Origin: Pseudomonadota bacterium
Lineage (GTDB): Bacteria; Pseudomonadota; Gammaproteobacteria; Burkholderiales; Ferrovaceae
Length of the DNA stretch: 64,000 nt
Reading direction: 5' to 3'
Assembly (NCBI GenBank): GCA_021798835.1
Contig: JAJZBQ010000005.1
Coordinates: forward strand, 87,667-151,666
Made by a program: the position numbers and the translations under genes. Each line of letters opens with the position of its first letter. The stretch's first letter is position 1. Under the pieces are notes generated by a model. That model ran no database searches. It was not told where the DNA came from and saw only the letters and a list, made by a program, of their open reading frames with translations. Of the stretch, positions 58,040 to 64,000 are shown one piece after another.

Positions 58040-60010
58040 ATGTCATCCGAAGTGCTCCACCACGAAAGCCGTCAATTTCAGCCCGCTCCAGCGTGGGTCG
58101 CGCGATCCAACGTCAATGGTGCACGTCGCCAGTTACTGGTCCAGCAGGCACAACAGCATCCTCTAGAATTCTGGGCTGAACAAGCCCGCGCCGTACTACA
58201 CTGGCACACCCCATTCACCACGGTTCTGGATGATCAGAATCCCCCGTTCTTCCGTTGGTTTATCGAAGGCCAACTCAACGCTTCCTACCAATGCCTAGAT
58301 ATTCCCATTGCACAAGGTCACGGCGACAAAACCGCCCTGATTTTCGAAGCCGATGATGGCCAGGTTTCCACGCTGACCTACCGCACCTTGCATGAACGTG
58401 TGTGCCGTTTTGCCAATGCCCTGAAGTCTCTGGGTATCACCTCGGGAGACCGAGTTATCCTGTACCTGCCCATGTCCTTTGAAGGGATTATCGCCATGCA
58501 GGCCTGCGCACGCATCGGGGCCATTCATTCGGTGGTCTTCGGCGGTTTCTCAGCCAAATCCCTTCATGAACGCATCATCGATACCGGTGCCCGTCTGGTC
58601 ATCACCGCCGATGGACAATACCGTGGGGGAAAACAACTCCCTTTGAAGAGCGTGGTGGACGATGCCTTGGCCATGGGACCTCATCAAGTAGAAAAAGTCA
58701 TCGTGTATGCCCGGACCGGGCACGATATTTCCTGGAATGAGGAACGGGATCGATGGATGGCTGCTCTGGAAGCGGCACACCCCCCCCACTGTGAGCCCGT
58801 CTGGGTAGATGCCGAGCATCCCCTGTTCATCCTGTATACCTCCGGCTCAACGGGAAAGCCCAAAGGAATTCAGCATGCCACAGCGGGCTATTTGCTGTGG
58901 AGCATCCTGACCATGAAGTGGGTTTTTGACCATCATGCTGAAGATATCTACTGGTGTACCGCCGATATTGGCTGGATCACCGGCCACACCTATGTCAACT
59001 ATGGTCCGCTGGCTGTGGGGGCCACACAAGTCATCTTTGAAGGAATTCCCACTTACCCCCATGCCGGACGCTTCTGGTCGATGATCGAACGACATCGCGT
59101 CAATGTGTTTTACACGGCTCCCACTGCCATTCGTGCACTCATCAAGGCCAGCAATCTGGATCCTGCACAACACCCAGCCCACTTTGATCTGTCCAGTCTG
59201 CGCTTATTGGGATCCGTCGGCGAACCCATCAATCCCGAAGCCTGGATCTGGTACTACGAGTCCGTAGGACAACAACGCTGCCCCATCGTTGACACGTTCT
59301 GGCAAACCGAAACAGGGGGACATGTCATCGCACCCTTGCCAGGGGCACTCCCACTGGTACCTGGTTCATGCACCTTGCCCTTGCCTGGTATCGATGCCGC
59401 AGTAGTCGACGAAACCGGTCGCGAACTTCCGGCAGGGCACGGTGGTCTGCTGGTCATCCGAAAACCCTGGCCATCCATGTTGCGTACGCTGTGGGGTGAC
59501 GACGAACGCTTCCAGAAGACCTATTTCCCTGCGGAACTCCAGGGGTACTACCTGGCAGGGGATGGTGCCGTGCGTGATGCTGATTCCGGTTATTTCACGA
59601 TCACCGGACGTATCGATGATGTTCTCAATGTATCCGGACATCGTCTGGGCACCATGGAAGTGGAATCCGCATTGGTCGCGCATCCCCAGGTAGCAGAAGC
59701 CGCTGTGGTCGGAAAACCGGATGATCTCACCGGCGAGGCCATCGTCGCTTTTGTGGTACTGAAATGCCCGCGTCCGATGGGTGACGCTGCTCAAGAATTA
59801 GCCAATACTCTGCGCCAATGGGTAGCACAACAAATTGGCCCTATCGCGAAACCCCGGGATATCCGCTTTGGCGATAATCTGCCCAAGACCCGCTCGGGAA
59901 AAATCATGCGCCGACTCCTGCGCACATTGGCACGGGGAGAACCTCTGACTCAGGACACTTCCACCCTGGAAAACCCCGCAATTCTTGAACAATTGCGAGA
60001 GACCCTGTGA
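58040..60010 (+). CDS. acsA: Acetyl-coenzyme A synthetase
   Basis: 656 residues. Activates acetate to acetyl-CoA through acetyl-AMP. ANL superfamily: AMP-binding P-loop [21 protein letters not shown] near residue 265 (split by Gly/Ser/Thr run), [50 protein letters not shown] and the catalytic Lys in [13 protein letters not shown] near 620, the lysine that is acetylated in enzymes controlled by Pat/CobB. SD GAAGGA lies 7 nt before the ATG. Overlaps the next gene, lptG, by four bases. Confidence 0.95.
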   Translation: MSSEVLHHESRQFQPAPAWVARSNVNGARRQLLVQQAQQHPLEFWAEQARAVLHWHTPFTTVLDDQNPPFFRWFIEGQLNASYQCLDIPIAQGHGDKTALIFEADDGQVSTLTYRTLHERVCRFANALKSLGITSGDRVILYLPMSFEGIIAMQACARIGAIHSVVFGGFSAKSLHERIIDTGARLVITADGQYRGGKQLPLKSVVDDALAMGPHQVEKVIVYARTGHDISWNEERDRWMAALEAAHPPHCEPVWVDAEHPLFILYTSGSTGKPKGIQHATAGYLLWSILTMKWVFDHHAEDIYWCTADIGWITGHTYVNYGPLAVGATQVIFEGIPTYPHAGRFWSMIERHRVNVFYTAPTAIRALIKASNLDPAQHPAHFDLSSLRLLGSVGEPINPEAWIWYYESVGQQRCPIVDTFWQTETGGHVIAPLPGALPLVPGSCTLPLPGIDAAVVDETGRELPAGHGGLLVIRKPWPSMLRTLWGDDERFQKTYFPAELQGYYLAGDGAVRDADSGYFTITGRIDDVLNVSGHRLGTMEVESALVAHPQVAEAAVVGKPDDLTGEAIVAFVVLKCPRPMGDAAQELANTLRQWVAQQIGPIAKPRDIRFGDNLPKTRSGKIMRRLLRTLARGEPLTQDTSTLENPAILEQLRETL

Positions 60011-61101
60011 AACCACACTGGCGCAGTACGCGTCTGGACCGTTATCTGGCCCGCGAATTATTCTTCAGCACAGCGCTGGTGTTCACGGCATTGCTATTCC
60101 TGTTTTCCTTTTTTGACCTGATCCACGAACTTAACGATGTGGGCAAGGGAAACTATGCGCTTTGGCGTGTCGCCATATTCGTCGCACTGGCCATGCCCGG
60201 TCATGCCTACGAGTTGTTTCCCATCGCGACTCTGATCGGAACGCTGTATGGTTTGACCACCCTGGCCCAGCATTCGGAAATCACCGTCATGCGCTCATCG
60301 GGATTATCTCGTCAAAGACTGGCTCAGGCCTTGCTGCGCACCGGCATTGGATTTGTGCTGGGCGCATTCATTCTGGGCGAGTTGATCATGCCTCTCACGG
60401 AGGAAAATGCACAACAGTGGCGTTTGAAGGCACTCAACAATCTGGTCGCTACCCAATTTCGCTCTGGCATCTGGATCAAGGATAAGCACAGTTTCATCAA
60501 CATTCGCGAAATGCTCCCGGATAATTCTCTGCGCGATGTACGCATTTACGAGTTTGACGATCACCGTCGCCTCAAACGCATCAGTACGGCTCATCAGGCG
60601 ACCTATCTCAGAGACCATTTATGGGACCTTGCCACCGTAGAACGCACCCTGTTCAGTGCGCAGGGAGTCTCTGTGCTGCATGAAACTCATGTCCCCTGGG
60701 ACTCCGTACTCTCGCCTCAGGTCATGTCCACGCTCCTCATCGAACCCGAGCAGATGGCACTCTGGAACCTGCATTCGTACATCCAGCACCTGCGCGACAA
60801 TCATCAGCAAACCTTGCGTTTCGAAGTCGCACAATGGAGCAAACTTTTTTATCCATTTTCCATCCTGGTCATGATGATGCTGGCACTCCCTTTTGGATTG
60901 CAGCGCCCACGAGCAGGGGCTGTCGGGGTACGTATCATGCTGGGAATCGGGTTGGGATTGGGCTTTTACCTCTCCAATCGTCTCTTTTCCTACCTCGGTC
61001 AACTCAATGGCTGGAGCCCCATTACCAGCACAATATCCCCCAGCCTCAGTTTTCTGGCCCTGGCTCTGATCCTGGGTTGGTGGGGGGAAAAACGCGCGTA
61101 A
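60007..61101 (+). CDS. lptG: LPS export permease LptG
   Basis: 364 residues from GTG 60007. Permease of the LptB2FG extractor that moves lipopolysaccharide from the inner membrane toward LptA. Three N-terminal helices (residues 14-38, 52-75, 98-122), a periplasmic beta-jellyroll domain (about 130-265) and three C-terminal helices. The opening [11 protein letters not shown] and [15 protein letters not shown] are LptG-type. It is apart from its usual partner lptF, and coupled to acsA by GTGA. The last 56 bp overlap the RDD gene on the other strand. Confidence 0.9.
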   Translation: MKPHWRSTRLDRYLARELFFSTALVFTALLFLFSFFDLIHELNDVGKGNYALWRVAIFVALAMPGHAYELFPIATLIGTLYGLTTLAQHSEITVMRSSGLSRQRLAQALLRTGIGFVLGAFILGELIMPLTEENAQQWRLKALNNLVATQFRSGIWIKDKHSFINIREMLPDNSLRDVRIYEFDDHRRLKRISTAHQATYLRDHLWDLATVERTLFSAQGVSVLHETHVPWDSVLSPQVMSTLLIEPEQMALWNLHSYIQHLRDNHQQTLRFEVAQWSKLFYPFSILVMMMLALPFGLQRPRAGAVGVRIMLGIGLGLGFYLSNRLFSYLGQLNGWSPITSTISPSLSFLALALILGWWGEKRA

Positions 61102-61507
61102 TCGTCAGTCCCAACAGACGGTCATGCAAGAAATTTCCGTCCCGGTCTACCAGGACCCACAACAGCGAAACACCCGTCAGCCAGCCCACAACTGCCAGAC
61201 CATAACGCATCCAGGACAAAGACCATGAAGGAGCAAATCCTTCATGATTTGACAACCTAAGATGCCACGCGCGCATGGCGATGGTCTGACCCCTGTGTTG
61301 CCAGAAATAGGCAAAGTACGCCCCCACCACCAGAAACAGATACAGTCGATACCATGCACGCCACTCGGCGTGCGATATCCCGACATGCACCAAACGCACA
61401 AAAGGCAAGGCCGCCAACATCAATACGCCGACCAGCAGAACCAACTCATAGAGCGCACTCATGAGGCGCACGCGCAACGGCGCGACGGGTATCTGCTGAA
61501 AAATCAC
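61046..61507 (-). CDS. RDD family membrane protein
   Basis: 153 residues from GTG 61507, which overlaps the DUF3106 stop as GTGA. Three membrane helices: near residues 22-42, 60-78 and 108-128. RDD features include MSALYELVLLVGVLMLAALP near the start, AMRAWHLRLSN after helix two and [17 protein letters not shown] at the end, with the Arg/Asp residues that name the family. Function unknown; in betaproteobacteria it closes a sigma factor-DUF3619-DUF3106 operon. A longer frame reaching 61816 is only a read through DUF3106 in another frame. 56-bp tail overlap with lptG. Confidence 0.85.
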   Translation of the reverse strand: MIFQQIPVAPLRVRLMSALYELVLLVGVLMLAALPFVRLVHVGISHAEWRAWYRLYLFLVVGAYFAYFWQHRGQTIAMRAWHLRLSNHEGFAPSWSLSWMRYGLAVVGWLTGVSLLWVLVDRDGNFLHDRLLGLTITRVFPPTNPGSEPGPEN

Positions 61508-61962
61508 CGCGACAGGGTTGACGCAGTCGAAGATTGAGTGGGGGATGCCTGCGCCCCCGTGGTACCAGAGACCGCAGCAGTAGTGGCCCCTCCCTGCCGC
61601 GCACGCCAACGTGAGCGTATCACGGCCCGCTTGTCTGGCGATAATGCGTGGTACTGTCGGAAATTCTTGCGCGCCTGATCCCGAGTCGCCTGGGGCAAAT
61701 GAGTCCAGATACGGATACGCTGTTGAAAACGCTTCTTTTCCTCGGGCGACAATTTTGAAAAGTGACGCGCCGCATGAACAAGACGAGTCTGCTGCTGAGG
61801 GGTCAGGCGATTCCAATCTGGCTGGGCCGGTGCCAGAATATGCTGTTGTTCAACCGTCAATGATGACCAAGGGGTACGCGGCTGGCTGGGCATGACCGCA
61901 GCCCAGTCCAACACAGGCAAAAAAATGACAACCAGCAGGATCAGTGCCCTTGCCGAAGCCAT
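61504..61962 (-). CDS. DUF3106 periplasmic protein
   Basis: 152 residues. A signal peptide or anchor helix (residues 4-23) then a basic, helical domain. The repeated WxxLTxxQQ and KLSPEEKKRFQQRI phrases (TPWSSLTVEQQHIL, DWNRLTPQQQTRL, FSKLSPEEKKRFQQR, HALSPDKRAVIRSRW) form four helix-turn units, reminiscent of CpxP/Spy-type stress chaperones or zinc sensors with LTxxQ motifs. A Ser/Thr/Ala-rich tail follows. Probably a periplasmic partner of the sigma system; role not established. Starts inside the DUF3619 gene (22-bp overlap). Confidence 0.85.
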   Translation of the reverse strand: MASARALILLVVIFLPVLDWAAVMPSQPRTPWSSLTVEQQHILAPAQPDWNRLTPQQQTRLVHAARHFSKLSPEEKKRFQQRIRIWTHLPQATRDQARKNFRQYHALSPDKRAVIRSRWRARQGGATTAAVSGTTGAQASPTQSSTASTLSR

Positions 61963-62324
61963 TCAGAAAAGTCCTGTTGTGCAAAATCCTGGGGAGGTAT
62001 TTCGGCAGAAAGCAACTTGGCTTCCAGAAATCCGGCTTCATCTGCCACGCGCTCCTGACGCAATGTCTGCCACCACAGGCCACAAAAAACCAATGACCCT
62101 ACCAACATTACCGTCACCAGCGACCACCTCCCTACCCGCCCAGCCGCCATTCCCACGGTAGCTCCTCCCGACCAGACCAGCGAATCACCGTGGGCCAAAT
62201 TTGATAAAAGCGCATGACGCTGAGCGCGCAAACGACCCAATACCAAGGGATCAAGATCCTGAGTCCCCTGGTTGAGCAGTTTTGAAATAACATTTGCAAA
62301 ATCATGTTCGTTCATGTTCTTCAC
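61941..62324 (-). CDS. DUF3619 protein, possible anti-sigma factor
   Basis: 127 residues from GTG 62324 (overlapping the sigma stop in GTGA) or ATG 62315. A soluble N-terminal helical part with NEHDFANVISKLLNQGTQDLD and RLRAQRHALLS, one membrane helix at about 67-85, then ~40 residues outside. This layout, small cytoplasmic domain, one helix and short periplasmic part, and the position directly after a sigma factor gene, are those of an anti-sigma factor, but no HxxxCxxC zinc motif is present and binding is unproven. Confidence 0.8.
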   Translation of the reverse strand: MKNMNEHDFANVISKLLNQGTQDLDPLVLGRLRAQRHALLSNLAHGDSLVWSGGATVGMAAGRVGRWSLVTVMLVGSLVFCGLWWQTLRQERVADEAGFLEAKLLSAEIPPQDFAQQDFSEWLRQGH

Positions 62325-62887
62325 TCCGGACGGGTCAATCTTTTAGCCAAAGCATGCACGGCACGCGAACAATGGGTCTTGACACTGCCTTCGGAACATC
62401 CCATGATGCCCGCCGTCTCAGCCACATCCATCTCTTCCCAGTAACGCAACAGAAAGGCTTCCCGTTGACGCGCAGGCAATGTCCGCAATACTTCCTCGAT
62501 CTGATTCAGTATCTGCTTCTGAGCCAAACGAAGATCGGGCAGATGGGAAAAAAAGCGCCCATCCCCTGCATCCTCGACATGTTCCAGAATGTCAAATTCG
62601 CCTTCCTCGTTATCCGCCTCGCCCGAAAACATACTGGCCACCGGGGTTCTTTCCTGACGTACCTTGCTGCGTCGGAAGTAATCACGAATGGTATTTTGCA
62701 AAATACGCTGAAACAACGGAGGGATCTCCTCCTTTGGGCGAGAAGCATAACTCTCAGCCAACTTCAACATGGCATCCTGTACGATATCCAATGCTGCCGC
62801 ATCATTCTGCACGGCATAGACGGCATGCTTGAAAGCACGACGTTCGACCGATGCCAAAAACTCGGATAATTCCTGATGGGATGCCAG
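62321..62887 (-). CDS. RNA polymerase sigma factor, sigma-70 family (ECF-like)
   Basis: 188 residues if translation begins at CTG 62887. Region 2 runs LASHQELSEFLASVERRAF to DIVQDAMLKLAESYA, region 4 from EEVLRTLPARQREAFLLRYW to GCSEGSVKTHCSRAVHALA. The ~25-residue acidic linker (EADNEEGEFDILEHVED) is typical of the betaproteobacterial sigma next to DUF3619. Family members start MASDKELSDFL; the matching codons here begin with CTG, and GGAGG stands five bases before it. A TTG at 62899 lies within that ribosome-binding site and has no site of its own, so CTG is the better start. Confidence 0.9.
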   Translation of the reverse strand: MASHQELSEFLASVERRAFKHAVYAVQNDAAALDIVQDAMLKLAESYASRPKEEIPPLFQRILQNTIRDYFRRSKVRQERTPVASMFSGEADNEEGEFDILEHVEDAGDGRFFSHLPDLRLAQKQILNQIEEVLRTLPARQREAFLLRYWEEMDVAETAGIMGCSEGSVKTHCSRAVHALAKRLTRPE

Positions 62888-62963
62888 ACTTACCTCCAAT
62901 AACGTAATCTAGGAGGATGATAGCAAATCTGGAACGAGAGTCATATTCCTGAACGGGGAGAAG

Positions 62964-62997
62964 AAATAGAAACACCCTTGTGTGTTGGGAAGGGTGT
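62964..62997 (-). terminator. Terminator after the partial 5S copy
   Basis: Minus strand ACACCCTT (62997-62990) pairs with AAGGGTGT (62979-62972) across a 10-nt loop, followed by TTCTATTTC. It is the truncated twin of the terminator behind the full 5S gene and also stands between the islet and the sigma-factor promoter. Confidence 0.6.
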
Positions 62998-63034
62998 CTG
63001 GCGGTGACCTACTTTCGCATGGGAATCCACACTA
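62989..63034 (-). rRNA. 5S rRNA 3'-end fragment
   Basis: 46 bp identical to 63874-63919, covering the last ~39 bases of 5S rRNA (ending CACCGCCAGAC) and seven bases beyond. Sequence past 63034 diverges, so the 5' two-thirds of the gene are missing. A further 25-bp block (62964-62988) matches 63835-63859; 14 bp between the blocks in the full copy are deleted here. This is a remnant of a second 5S copy or a duplication scar. Confidence 0.85.
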
Positions 63035-63054
63035 CCGTCTTCAGCAACTGGTCG

Positions 63055-63132
63055 CTATTTCGCCACCAACACCGTGAGTTCTCCGCCACTTGTTTCGCCA
63101 CAGGCAACCGCATCACAATCAGGACATTTCAT
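63055..63132 (-). CDS. 25-codon open frame with CPxC, doubtful
   Basis: ATG at 63132 opens MKCPDCDAVACGE... and ends with TAG at 63055. Three cysteines in the first 11 residues, in a CxxC-N5-C pattern like the start of a zinc ribbon. No homology can be claimed; could be a decayed start of a zinc-ribbon gene within the islet. The rest of 63035-63153 shows nothing else. Confidence 0.25.
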   Translation of the reverse strand: MKCPDCDAVACGETSGGELTVLVAK

Positions 63133-63153
63133 ACCGATCGCTCAACAATTTTT

Positions 63154-63501
63154 TTATGCAACGATCCGAAAGTCAATTCCTTTGGCAATGGGCCTCACGT
63201 GCCTGTTCTCTCGCCTCATCTCCACAAATCCGTAGTTCGACATCGTTTTCAACGTGCGAGAAAGGTTGCCTGGTTTGCGTCCAGTGATGTCAGCCAATGA
63301 GGAAATAGACTGTGGCTTGGCTTCCTGAATCACCTTCAACAGTGCTCGGTTGTCATCGCTCAAAACCTCTGCCAAGGAACGCATTGAGGTGAACCAAATT
63401 TTAGGATCAGTCGCCTTGGGCTTATAGTCCCCACGAGCGATGGCCAGCACGCGCTCGCGAATTTTTTCTTGCGTCATGATCCCGACAACGATCGTCTTCA
63501 T
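63154..63501 (-). CDS. MarR/HTH-type antitoxin (TumA / HVO_A0114-like)
   Basis: 115 residues. Winged-helix DNA-binding protein: LAEVLSDDNRALLKVIQEAKPQ, then the helix-turn-helix ISSLADITGRKPGNLSRTLKTM and the wing YGFVEMRREN. Similar regulators are the usual partners of TumE-type (DUF6516) toxins and act as antitoxin and repressor. The start ATG overlaps the toxin stop in ATGA with GGAGG about 11 nt upstream, the coupling expected of a toxin-first TA operon. The antitoxin gene looks intact. Confidence 0.75.
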   Translation of the reverse strand: MKTIVVGIMTQEKIRERVLAIARGDYKPKATDPKIWFTSMRSLAEVLSDDNRALLKVIQEAKPQSISSLADITGRKPGNLSRTLKTMSNYGFVEMRRENRHVRPIAKGIDFRIVA

Positions 63502-63810
63502 GATTTCCTAACCTCCTCTAACACACGGTCCACTTCCATAAAGAAGTCCGACAACAACTGGTGTGCATCTTTGAACTCATAGGGCACACCTTTATCACTA
63601 ACATATCGATGCTTATGGTCATACGGCAATCGTGTTCCCGCATATTTGAATTTCTTGGGTGGCTTTACCGCATGGGCATTGTCATAGCAACGTCAACGAA
63701 TAGCGAATCCCGTGCGGAATGTCCGTCGACGCATCAACAACCCTTGCCTCGATCTTGATCCAATACCCCCTCCTTCCCTTGCCGGGCGAGTAGAGGACTT
63801 CCACCTCCAA
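63498..63810 (-). pseudogene. Disrupted TumE-like (DUF6516) toxin gene
   Basis: Two frames together give one TumE-like protein. The first, from TTG 63810, reads LEVEVLYSPGKGRRGYWIKI...IPHGIRYSLTLL and meets TGA at 63684. Continuing one base out of frame gives YDNAHAVKPPKKFKYAGTRL, then YDHKHRYVSDKGVPYEF and DAHQLLSDFFMEVDRVLEEV to a stop at 63498. From the family pattern about 10-11 residues between SLTL and the FDNAH motif appear deleted together with a frame change. The toxin should be inactive while its antitoxin remains open. Confidence 0.7.
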
Positions 63811-63834
63811 GTGAGTGCGCCCTGCCGGGCGCAC

Positions 63835-63871
63835 AAATAGAAACACCCTTGTGTGTTGGCACAAGGGTGTT
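63835..63871 (-). terminator. rRNA operon terminator
   Basis: Minus strand AACACCCTTGTG (63871-63860) and CACAAGGGTGTT (63853-63842) form a perfect 12-bp stem with a 6-nt loop, followed by TCTATTTG. Lies 10 bp after the 5S gene. Confidence 0.85.
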
Positions 63872-63880
63872 GAGAAGGGT

Positions 63881-63994
63881 GTCTGGCGGTGACCTACTTT
63901 CGCATGGGAATCCACACTATCATCGGCGCGGTCTCGTTTCACGGCCCTGTTCGGGATGGGAAGGGGTGGGACCAAGACGCTATGGCCGCCAAAC
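63881..63994 (-). rRNA. rrf: 5S ribosomal RNA
   Basis: About 114 nt on the minus strand, from GTTTGGCGGCCATAGC to GTCACCGCCAGAC. Conserved landmarks: CCCGAAC in loop C region, GTGAAACGAG, GCGCCGATGATAGTGTGG in loop E/helix IV region and GCGAAAGTAGG, with the 5' and 3' ends complementary (TTTGGCGG / CCGCCAGA). It is the last gene of an rRNA operon whose 23S and 16S genes must lie beyond the right edge. Confidence 0.95.
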
Positions 63995-64000
63995 ATAAAC

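Noticed and set aside
61510..61816. A long N-terminal extension of the RDD protein reaching 61816
   Set aside because: It lies in another frame of the DUF3106 gene, is Cys/Ser/Gly-rich without homology, and the GTG at 61507 with GTGA coupling explains the RDD start.

Overview
The window is a contiguous stretch of bacterial chromosome, about 55% GC by eye, dense with housekeeping genes. It is best read as a betaproteobacterium. The reasons are the sigma factor / DUF3619 / DUF3106 / RDD cluster, a PhaR regulator, a PEP-CTERM surface protein behind a sigma-54 type promoter, CTG-N10-CAG LexA boxes, an RF2 gene with the classic frameshift site, Bam lipoproteins BamC and BamD, and the order nrdR-ribD-ribE-ribBA-ribH-nusB-thiL-pgpA-pncC-recA-recX. 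The genus cannot be fixed from sequence alone. No prophage, CRISPR array, tRNA or intact insertion sequence was seen.

Layout. 1-6 kb: the start of an extradiol dioxygenase gene, a permease, a membrane protein, the PEP-CTERM protein, Tag DNA glycosylase, a beta-propeller protein and two lipoproteins. 6-12 kb: lexA and recA, each with its own LexA box, flanking ispB and a QseBC-like two-component pair; recX follows recA. 12-19 kb: one long minus-strand operon running nrdR, four riboflavin genes, nusB, thiL, pgpA, pncC, recA and recX, most junctions overlapping. 18-25 kb: pmbA, a half-length darP, a carboxylesterase, comEC and relA. 25-32 kb (minus): lolC-lolD, prfB-lysS, and rimO with an rpfE-like gene. 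31.7-33.3 kb: phaR, a ZIP transporter, and a non-coding interval that looks like a small-RNA gene. 33-40 kb: pgeF-rluD, bamD, and pyrG-kdsA-eno-ftsB. 40-47 kb: a haem-containing chemoreceptor, a uracil-DNA glycosylase-like gene, glucokinase, dapA-bamC-MBL hydrolase, and a tiny Ala/Pro-rich lipoprotein. 47-62 kb: roxA, gltX, suhB-trmJ-cysE-iscA-mfd, class I fumarase, acsA-lptG. 61-64 kb: the sigma-factor cluster, then the end of an rRNA operon (5S) with a broken toxin-antitoxin islet lying between two copies of the 5S 3' end.

How it works together. The SOS pair (lexA/recA with recX) is self-controlled. The riboflavin genes lack a working GTP cyclohydrolase II domain in RibBA, so that activity must be encoded elsewhere. 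Several genes serve the envelope (bamC, bamD, lolCD, lptG, kdsA, ftsB, slp, PEP-CTERM). Convergent genes often overlap at their 3' ends (24, 102, 43, 56 and 4 bp), so antisense pairing of 3' ends should be common here.

Most novel candidates: (1) a roughly 150-nt orphan transcript at 31737-31888 (minus) with a consensus promoter, strong terminator, single-stranded anti-Shine-Dalgarno motif and two PhaR-like palindromes; (2) an Aer-type chemoreceptor that also carries a periplasmic c-haem motif; (3) a sigma factor that appears to start at CTG, next to a likely but undescribed anti-sigma factor; (4) the 5S-flanked, disabled TumE-like toxin module.
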